From assembly GCA_027349615.1 (NCBI GenBank), contig DAIEML010000052.1:1-11929 (forward strand): DNA of 11,929 nt, written 5' to 3'. The notes under the pieces were generated by a model. The model saw only the letters and a list, made by a program, of their open reading frames with translations, was not told the DNA's origin and did not search any database. The translations under genes and the position numbers were made by a program. Source of the stretch: Ignavibacteriales bacterium (GTDB lineage Bacteria; Bacteroidota; Ignavibacteria; Ignavibacteriales; Ignavibacteriaceae). Of this stretch, positions 6,435 through 11,929 are shown piece by piece (positions within the stretch are counted from its first letter, which is position 1; each line of letters opens with the position of its first letter).

Positions 6435-7445
6435 TTATTCAAAATCATGTTCAAAATAATCTACACCTCTAATATTGTCTGAATTTTCACCTTTTAATTT
6501 TTTGTTAAGTCTATTTTGAAATTGACTCGCAGCATCATAACCATAGTGTTTAAGCAGATAATTCAAGCTAATTACTTCAGAAATAACAGTTATGTTTTTC
6601 CCAGGCAAAATTGGAAGTTTAATATATGGAATTTCCACATCCGAAATGACAACATTATTTCCATCTAATCCGGTTCTTGTATATTCTGCTTTATCATCCC
6701 AAACTTCTAATTCAACAATAACTTCAAGTCTTTTTTGATATCTAATTGCTCGAATTCCAAAAGTTTTTTCTACATCAATAAGCCCAAGGCCTCTTATTTC
6801 CATAAAATGTTTAACTAAATTAGTCCCAGAACCAATTAAAATTCCCTCACCTTTTTTTGTTAAGATAATTATATCATCTGCAACTAAACGATGACCTCTT
6901 TCAATTAAATCCAGTGCAACTTCACTCTTCCCTATTCCGGATTTACCCACAAACAACATTCCAACACCATATACATCAACAAAGGAACCATGGATTGAAA
7001 TTCTCGGTGCAAATTGATCATCAAGGAAATCGCCAACAAGATAAATCAATTTTGTTGTTGCAAATTCTGAGCTAAAAAGAGGAATTTGATATTTATTAGA
7101 TAAATCAATAAGAAGTTGAAATGGTTTGTTATTATCAGTTAGAATTATACACGGAATATTAAAATTAAAAAGGCGCTCTAATGTCTTTTGTTTTTCATCA
7201 TCTGTCAAATGGTCAAGATAACGCATTTCTGTATTTCCAAAGACTTGAACTCTGGAATAAGTGAACAAATCTACAAAACCAGCTAAAGCTAATCCGGGCC
7301 TATAAAGATTTTGATCGTGAATTTTTTTTTCAAATCCGGATTTGTTAGAAAATAATTTAAGCTTGAATTTATCCTTAATACTATTATACAAGAATTCAAC
7401 TGTAATGTATTCTTTTCTTGAAATAGATTTTTGATCAATCTTCAT
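6435..7445 (-). CDS. hprK: HPr(Ser) kinase/phosphorylase
   Basis: Bifunctional kinase/phosphorylase that acts on a serine of the phosphocarrier HPr or a related NPr, 336 aa, the usual length plus a few residues. An N-terminal DRTGG-like domain (about 12-140) precedes the kinase core. Core motifs: H152 in IHGSFVDVYG, Walker A GKSGIGKS (167-174), RGHRLVADD with D190 and D191, the family signature MEIRGLGLIDV (215-225), and the K-loop region LPILPGKN (278-284). All catalytic positions are intact. The start overlaps the hpf stop by ATGA, so translation is probably coupled. No HPr, enzyme I or other PTS gene is in the window, so its partner is unknown here. In many Gram-negative bacteria hprK also sits close to hpf and ptsN, which supports the assignment. 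Confidence 0.94.
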   Translation of the reverse strand: MKIDQKSISRKEYITVEFLYNSIKDKFKLKLFSNKSGFEKKIHDQNLYRPGLALAGFVDLFTYSRVQVFGNTEMRYLDHLTDDEKQKTLERLFNFNIPCIILTDNNKPFQLLIDLSNKYQIPLFSSEFATTKLIYLVGDFLDDQFAPRISIHGSFVDVYGVGMLFVGKSGIGKSEVALDLIERGHRLVADDIIILTKKGEGILIGSGTNLVKHFMEIRGLGLIDVEKTFGIRAIRYQKRLEVIVELEVWDDKAEYTRTGLDGNNVVISDVEIPYIKLPILPGKNITVISEVISLNYLLKHYGYDAASQFQNRLNKKLKGENSDNIRGVDYFEHDFE

Positions 7446-7747
7446 GCTTTTACTCTAGCTGACCTTTTTGTTTTTAACTTTTGTAATTGTTTGGAAAGTT
7501 TTTGTACAACACTTGCCGCTGATTTCTTAAAATCATCCGATGATTCCGTTGCTGTCATAATTTGGCCTGGAACTTTTAAAATCATTTCTACTGTTTTTAC
7601 ACTGTTACTAGAATTCTGAAAACTCAATATTACATCTATATCCAGAATATTATCATTAAATTTATTTAAAGAATCTATTTCCGAATTGATAAAATCTTTT
7701 AATGTGCTATGTGCTTTAAATTTTCTTGCTGTTATTTTTACGTTCAT
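7442..7747 (-). CDS. hpf: Ribosome hibernation promoting factor (short HPF)
   Basis: A 101-residue short-form HPF/YfiA (RaiA-like) protein that binds the 30S decoding region and keeps idle ribosomes inactive. It opens with MNVKITARKFKAHSTLKDFI and contains ILKVPGQIMTATESSDDFKKS, both typical of the beta-alpha-beta-beta-beta-alpha fold, then a basic C-terminal helix (KLSKQLQKLKTKRSARVK) for rRNA contact. The C-terminal dimerisation domain of long HPF is absent. A strong GGGAGG site lies 5 bases before the ATG, the best ribosome binding site in the operon. It follows the recombinase gene by 15 bases and overlaps hprK by 4. Stress control cannot be read from the DNA. Confidence 0.93.
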   Translation of the reverse strand: MNVKITARKFKAHSTLKDFINSEIDSLNKFNDNILDIDVILSFQNSSNSVKTVEMILKVPGQIMTATESSDDFKKSAASVVQKLSKQLQKLKTKRSARVKA

Positions 7748-7752
7748 AGTAA

Positions 7753-7758
7753 CCTCCC
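7753..7758 (-). promoter_or_regulatory. Strong Shine-Dalgarno of hpf
   Basis: The minus strand reads GGGAGG, then five bases, then ATG. It shows that this organism uses anti-Shine-Dalgarno pairing, and it contrasts with ybeY, the M23 gene and holB, which have no such site. Confidence 0.7.
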
Positions 7759-7762
7759 ATTA

Positions 7763-8644
7763 TTAAGATTTAGGATGAGCTTTTTTATAAGTAGATTTTA
7801 ATCTTTCTATACTTACATGAGTATAAATTTGTGTCGTTGATAAATTTTCATGTCCAAGAATTTCTTTTACGGCACGTAAATCTGCACCATTATCCAGCAT
7901 ATGTGTTGCTGCACTGTGGCGCAAAATATGCGGACTTTTTTTCTTAATATCTGTTACCTTAGATAAATATTTAGATATTATTCTATGCACAAAACGTGGA
8001 TAAATTCTTTGCCCTTTTTCATTAATTAAAAATGCAGTTCCAAAATTTTGAAATGATTTTTCGCTTAGATATTCATTTATAATTGAAATTGATTTCTCTC
8101 CAACTGGTACTATTCGCATTTTATTACCTTTTCCGTGTACCTTGATAACCTTTTCTTTAAGATCTAAATCAATTCGATTTAATTGGCAAAGTTCAGAAAC
8201 TCTAAGCGCACATCCGTAAAGAAGTTCAATTATTACCTTAGTTAATTTAGGATTTTTATCCTCTTTGTCAACTATTTTATAAATTTCTAAAATTGATTGT
8301 GTCGGAACTACCTCTGGCAACTTTCTTTTAATTTTTGGATTGGAGATCATAGTAGCTGGATTCGTGCTAACATAATCTCTCTGGAAAGCAAATTTAAACA
8401 TCCCTCTTAGAGTTGATAATTTTCTAGAGATTGATTTTTTATCCAATTCCTTTTCACTCAAAATCATCAAATAATATTTAATAACTTTTTCAGTGATATC
8501 AGTAGTATCATTCTTTAATTGATCAACACAAAATTTTTTAAATTCAGTTAAATCTTCATTGTATGATTTAAGTGTATTTAATGAATATCGCTTAATGTTT
8601 TTAAGTTCTTCTAAATATTCATCGGCTAGTTTGTCGATGTTCAT
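7763..8644 (-). CDS. xer: Tyrosine recombinase, XerC/XerD family
   Basis: Site-specific tyrosine recombinase of 293 aa, the usual Xer length, expected to resolve chromosome dimers at a dif site at division. An N-terminal SAM-like core-binding domain (1-~95) is followed by the catalytic domain. The full catalytic set is present: R148 (ALRVSEL), K172 (HGKGNKMR), H239 and R242 (HILRHSAATHML), H265 (LGHENLSTTQIYTH), and nucleophile Y274. It overlaps the topA stop by one base (TAATG), so it is co-expressed with topA; a topA-xerC order is also known in Firmicutes, which favours a housekeeping Xer over a phage or integron integrase. No attachment site, cargo or tRNA target is near. XerC cannot be told from XerD by eye. 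Confidence 0.93.
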   Translation of the reverse strand: MNIDKLADEYLEELKNIKRYSLNTLKSYNEDLTEFKKFCVDQLKNDTTDITEKVIKYYLMILSEKELDKKSISRKLSTLRGMFKFAFQRDYVSTNPATMISNPKIKRKLPEVVPTQSILEIYKIVDKEDKNPKLTKVIIELLYGCALRVSELCQLNRIDLDLKEKVIKVHGKGNKMRIVPVGEKSISIINEYLSEKSFQNFGTAFLINEKGQRIYPRFVHRIISKYLSKVTDIKKKSPHILRHSAATHMLDNGADLRAVKEILGHENLSTTQIYTHVSIERLKSTYKKAHPKS

Positions 8645-10971
8645 TATTCTTCTTCTATTTCTTCTACTTCTTCATGAACTAATTCTTCTCCGCAAGTTGG
8701 ACATTTTAAATAATTTCCTTTTTTTGCAGAATATCTTTGTTCCATAAATTGCGAATCTTCATTTGGGCACGTTTGTGGAATAGGCTTGTACCAGCTTATA
8801 TAATCGCAATCTGGAAATCTAGAACAACCATAAAATAATTTCCCACGTTTTGATTTTCGTTCAACAACATCTCCTTCTTTACATTTCGGACACTTTACTC
8901 CAATAGTAATATTTTTTATAAAGTCGCAATCTGGATATCTTTCGCATCCAATAAATCTTCCGAATTTTCCATTCCTAAAAACTGTTCGAGCACCGCATTT
9001 ATCACAAGTCTCGCCGGTATATTCCGGTTCTTGATTTTGTACAACCATATCTTTTAACGACTTAATATTTTTACATTCAGGATAATTGCTGCATGCTAAA
9101 AATTTGCCAAACCTTCCTACTTTAATTATCATTTCGTGTCCGCATTGATCGCAAATAATTTTTTCAACTTTATTCTCAACATGTTTTAATGACTCTGCAA
9201 ACGGTTCGTAAAAATCATTTAAAACTTTTACATATTCATTTTCGCCTTGAGCAATTTGATCAAGTTCATTCTCCATGCTCGCAGTAAAATCTTCATTTAT
9301 AATTCTTGGAAAATTATTCACAAGAATTTTATTTACTTCTTTACCTAAAACTGTTGGAATAAGTTTTCGCTCAACTTGATCAACATATTTTCTATCCTGG
9401 ATTGTACCGACTATTAATGAATAAGTACTTGGTCTTCCGATTCCTTTACTTTCTAATTCTTTAATTAAGCTGCTTTCTGTAAACCTTGCCGGTGGTTTTG
9501 TAAAATGTTGAGTTTTCATTAACTCATTTAAGTTTAATTTATTGCCATTTTCCAAACCAAGTGGAATAGTTTCATTTCTATATTCTTCTTTTTCTTCCGC
9601 GTTTTCTTTTTTATCTATGATTTCTTCATATACACGAAGGAATCCATTAAACTTCACTGCGTTTCCAAATGCTTTAAATAAAAATTCATCTGCAGATATT
9701 TCAATGACAGTTGTTTCCATCAAAGCGGATGACATTTGCGAAGCTACAAATCGATTCCAAACTAATTCGTAAAGTTTATAAGATTTATTATCCAAAAATT
9801 CCTTAACAAATTTCGGATTATATTTAAGAGAAGTTGGTCTAATAGCTTCATGAGCATCTTGCACATTTAGTTTTTTCTTTTCAAAATTATTTGGAGTTTG
9901 AGGCACGTAATCCATTCCGAAAGTATCTTTTATATAATCTCTAACTGCGCTAATCATTTCATCACTAATACGAGTTGAATCTGTTCTCATATAAGTAATC
10001 AATCCTTGTAATCCTTCTTTTCCTAATTCAATTCCTTCATATAATTTTTGAGCAATTGCCATCGTCTGCTTCGGACGCATCCTTAATCTTCTAGAGGCTT
10101 CTGCTTGTAAAGAGCTTGTAATAAATGGTGCCGGTGCATTTCGTCTAGTATTTCTTTTTGAAATATTTGAAATGACAAAATTATTTTTAGATAGAATCTG
10201 ATTATAAAAATTTACAGCAGAATCCTCATTTGATAATGCAATATTATTTTCAAGAAATTCTTTCCAATCTTCAGAAGACATAATCGGCTTTGGCTGTACC
10301 TTAATATCTTTACCATTTATACTGAAAAGTTTTGCCTTAAATAATTCATGCTTGTCAGTTTCAAATACCGCCCAAATAGACCAATATTCTGTTGTTATAA
10401 ATTTTTCAATTTCAGCTTCTCTATCGCAAATTAATTTTAAAGCAACCGATTGAACTCTGCCTGCTGATAATGAACTATTCCCAGAAATCTCTATAATTGC
10501 TTTCCAAAGAAATGGACTAATTTTATAACCAATAATTCTATCCATTACACGTCTTGCACGTTGAGAAGAAACTAAATTTTCATCAATGCTGCGTGGTTCT
10601 TTCATCGCTTTTTCAACACCAGTTCTAGTAATTTCATTAAATAGAACTCTGTATATTTTCGACTGAGCATCTGTGGTTAAAATATCAGCAACATCCTGTG
10701 CAATGGCTTCGCCTTCACGGTCAGGGTCAGTTGCAATAAATATCTTTTTACTTTTGGTGGCAAGACTTTTAATTTTTTTTATAACATCTCCTTTACCGCG
10801 AATAGTAACATATTGCGGAAGGAAATTTTTATCAACATCTACTCCTAATTTTGTTTTTGGTAAATTTCTAATGTGACCAACAGTTGCTTCAACAATAAAA
10901 TCCTTACCTAAATATTTATTAATAGTTTTTGCTTTTGCAGGAGATTCAACCAATACAAGATTTTTACTCAT
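8644..10971 (-). CDS. topA: DNA topoisomerase I (type IA)
   Basis: Type IA topoisomerase of 775 aa that relaxes negative supercoils through a covalent 5'-phosphotyrosine. TOPRIM domain (about 1-115) with E9 and the DPDREGEA metal site (D82, D84, E86); active tyrosine Y327 in GLITYMRTDSTR, followed by R329. Other family marks are SAGRVQSVAL (169-178), DAHEAIRPT (372-380) and GIGRPSTYS (510-518). The C-terminus carries three complete Cys4 zinc ribbons (C607/C610/C627/C633; C656/C659/C676/C682; C694/C697/C716/C722). A fourth has only C735, C757 and C760, and the protein ends in an acidic tail. It follows the DUF494 gene by 17 bases and overlaps xer by one. The ATG at 10971 starts the conserved MSKNLVLVESPAKAKTI; the ribosome binding site is weak. 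Confidence 0.97.
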   Translation of the reverse strand: MSKNLVLVESPAKAKTINKYLGKDFIVEATVGHIRNLPKTKLGVDVDKNFLPQYVTIRGKGDVIKKIKSLATKSKKIFIATDPDREGEAIAQDVADILTTDAQSKIYRVLFNEITRTGVEKAMKEPRSIDENLVSSQRARRVMDRIIGYKISPFLWKAIIEISGNSSLSAGRVQSVALKLICDREAEIEKFITTEYWSIWAVFETDKHELFKAKLFSINGKDIKVQPKPIMSSEDWKEFLENNIALSNEDSAVNFYNQILSKNNFVISNISKRNTRRNAPAPFITSSLQAEASRRLRMRPKQTMAIAQKLYEGIELGKEGLQGLITYMRTDSTRISDEMISAVRDYIKDTFGMDYVPQTPNNFEKKKLNVQDAHEAIRPTSLKYNPKFVKEFLDNKSYKLYELVWNRFVASQMSSALMETTVIEISADEFLFKAFGNAVKFNGFLRVYEEIIDKKENAEEKEEYRNETIPLGLENGNKLNLNELMKTQHFTKPPARFTESSLIKELESKGIGRPSTYSLIVGTIQDRKYVDQVERKLIPTVLGKEVNKILVNNFPRIINEDFTASMENELDQIAQGENEYVKVLNDFYEPFAESLKHVENKVEKIICDQCGHEMIIKVGRFGKFLACSNYPECKNIKSLKDMVVQNQEPEYTGETCDKCGARTVFRNGKFGRFIGCERYPDCDFIKNITIGVKCPKCKEGDVVERKSKRGKLFYGCSRFPDCDYISWYKPIPQTCPNEDSQFMEQRYSAKKGNYLKCPTCGEELVHEEVEEIEEE

Positions 10972-10988
10972 TATAAATTTTTGCTTTC

Positions 10989-11447
10989 TTAATTTATAGT
11001 GTCTGATGAATATAACATATATCTGCTACCCGGCATAGAAACTTTTTCCATATCAAGAAAAACAGATAAAATTAATAAGTTAATATTATCAATTGTTCTT
11101 TCGTCGTCCGGAAACATTTTTACATCGTCTAAAATCAACTCGAAATCACTATTATTTATCATTCCAATGTTGTAGAAATGTAAAAGATAATTATAATTTT
11201 GCAAACCAATTGTACCAATCTCTTTTTCTGATAAAATTCTAAAACTGTGAGTTGGTTTTGGTTCAAGTTTTTTAATTCTATAAAGTTCTCTTAATTTTTT
11301 TTCATAAATCCAACTATAAGCAGCAGCAATTGTAGATTTGTTAAATCTATTATCAATTTTAATAAATTTTTCCACCTCTTCGAAAGAAAAATCATTATTA
11401 ATTGCTTGCACTATCGTTTCTAATATTTTAACTATTTCACTTGTCAT
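10989..11447 (-). CDS. smg: DUF494 family protein (Smg-like)
   Basis: A 152-residue soluble, probably all-helical protein resembling the DUF494/Smg family in length and in the central part, where RILSEKEIG is followed by a LLHFYNIGMI helix and then ILDDVKMF. Its biochemical role is not established. In Proteobacteria smg lies beside dprA and a topA-like zinc-ribbon gene, so finding it directly before topA supports the call. Its ATG lies 11 bases inside the end of ybeY, indicating coupled translation, and topA begins 17 bases after its stop. There are no cysteines, signal peptide or membrane segments. The match is from pattern recognition, so the family is likely but not certain. Confidence 0.72.
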   Translation of the reverse strand: MTSEIVKILETIVQAINNDFSFEEVEKFIKIDNRFNKSTIAAAYSWIYEKKLRELYRIKKLEPKPTHSFRILSEKEIGTIGLQNYNYLLHFYNIGMINNSDFELILDDVKMFPDDERTIDNINLLILSVFLDMEKVSMPGSRYMLYSSDTIN

Positions 11448-11892
11448 TTATTTTTGAACTCATTTTCATCTGATTTAGGAATTTTTTTAACAAATTATTT
11501 TCCAATCGTTTCATTACTAATTTAGCATTTTTATTTTGATCATCATAACCCAAAAGATGTAAAATTCCATGAATTACCAATCTAAAATATTCAAACTTAC
11601 TAGGGACTCTATATTTTTTTGCATTATTTTCAGCTTCTTCATATGAAATGTAAAGTTCTCCATCCAAAATATTAGATTGTTCAGAATAATTAAATGTAAT
11701 AATATCCGTAAAATAATTGTGTCCCAAATATTTTACATTTATTTCCAAAATTTCTATTGAAGAAATAAAGTTTATTAATAATGAATTTAATTCAAATTCC
11801 AATTCATTTCTTAAATAATTAACTAAATCATGAATTTGAATTTTCGAAAAATTAAAACTATTCGTGTAATTTACTTGTAGGTTTTTTACCAC
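11437..11892 (-). CDS. ybeY: Endoribonuclease YbeY (rRNA maturation factor)
   Basis: Single-domain metalloprotein of 151 aa involved in 16S rRNA 3'-end processing and ribosome quality control. The metal motif is HGILHLLGYDD, giving H108, H112 and D118; most YbeY proteins have His at the third place, and Asp there is my reading of a variant seen in related groups. Other family marks are FTDIITFNYS (61-70), the equivalent of the usual 'TDVLSFP', and R104 in FRLVIHG. The only workable start is GTG at 11892, since the codon before it is a stop (TAA) and no Met comes early in the frame; no Shine-Dalgarno is visible. It is the first visible gene of the minus-strand run and overlaps DUF494 by 11 bases. 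The upstream gene or promoter lies outside the window. Confidence 0.9.
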   Translation of the reverse strand: MVKNLQVNYTNSFNFSKIQIHDLVNYLRNELEFELNSLLINFISSIEILEINVKYLGHNYFTDIITFNYSEQSNILDGELYISYEEAENNAKKYRVPSKFEYFRLVIHGILHLLGYDDQNKNAKLVMKRLENNLLKKFLNQMKMSSKINDK

Positions 11893-11929
11893 TTATCAAT
11901 ATTATTTAATTAGGAATAATTGAATTAAA

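Noticed and set aside
7763..8644. Recombinase as evidence of an integrated mobile element
   Set aside because: It overlaps topA by one base and continues into hpf within a housekeeping operon; no attachment repeats, tRNA or cargo genes are near, so a resident Xer is the simpler reading.
9542..9772. Plus-strand frame inside topA
   Set aside because: It is antisense to conserved topA sequence and has the serine/phenylalanine-rich look of a reverse translation.

Overview
The window is AT-rich and dense in housekeeping genes. It most resembles a member of the Ignavibacteria/Melioribacter branch of the Bacteroidota-Chlorobiota (FCB) group. That placement is an inference from three things: a type IX secretion (T9SS)-style C-terminal sorting domain near the left edge, the style of the holB, ybeY and DUF2795 products, and a mix of clear Shine-Dalgarno starts (GGGAGG, GGAG) with starts that have none. 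The one clear promoter is of sigma-70 type (TTGACA, 17 bp, TACATT). I see no rRNA or tRNA gene, CRISPR array, insertion sequence or phage module, and no gap over 300 bases without a gene.

Left part, plus strand (about 1-1814). A T9SS C-terminal domain without the rest of its protein runs by an ATGA overlap into pgsA (anionic phospholipid synthesis), which overlaps ftsY (signal recognition particle receptor) by 14 bases. The first ~120 bases do not continue the sorting-domain protein. They hold a minus-strand open frame that leaves the window, so a breakpoint or assembly join lies near position 117.

Right part, minus strand (11892 down to 1897). A compact six-gene run reads ybeY, DUF494/smg, topA, a Xer-type recombinase, hpf and hprK, with junctions from an 11-base overlap to a 17-base gap. 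It joins rRNA maturation, DNA topology, recombination, ribosome hibernation and a Ser/Thr kinase of the HPr kinase family. A promoter in the 60-base gap after hprK then drives a two-gene unit, a membrane-anchored M23 peptidase and a small acidic DUF2795 protein, closed by a strong intrinsic terminator. The terminator's T-run ends at the holB start codon (DNA polymerase III delta'). After a 112-base AT-rich gap come an acetyl-CoA acetyltransferase and a 3-hydroxybutyryl-CoA dehydrogenase, paired for C4 acyl-CoA metabolism. They meet ftsY tail to tail.

I find no undescribed defence or mobile system. The points worth a second look are the terminator against holB, the near-leaderless promoter of the peptidase, the broken sorting-domain gene at the left edge, the hpf-hprK coupling, and a delta' subunit lacking the usual zinc cysteines.
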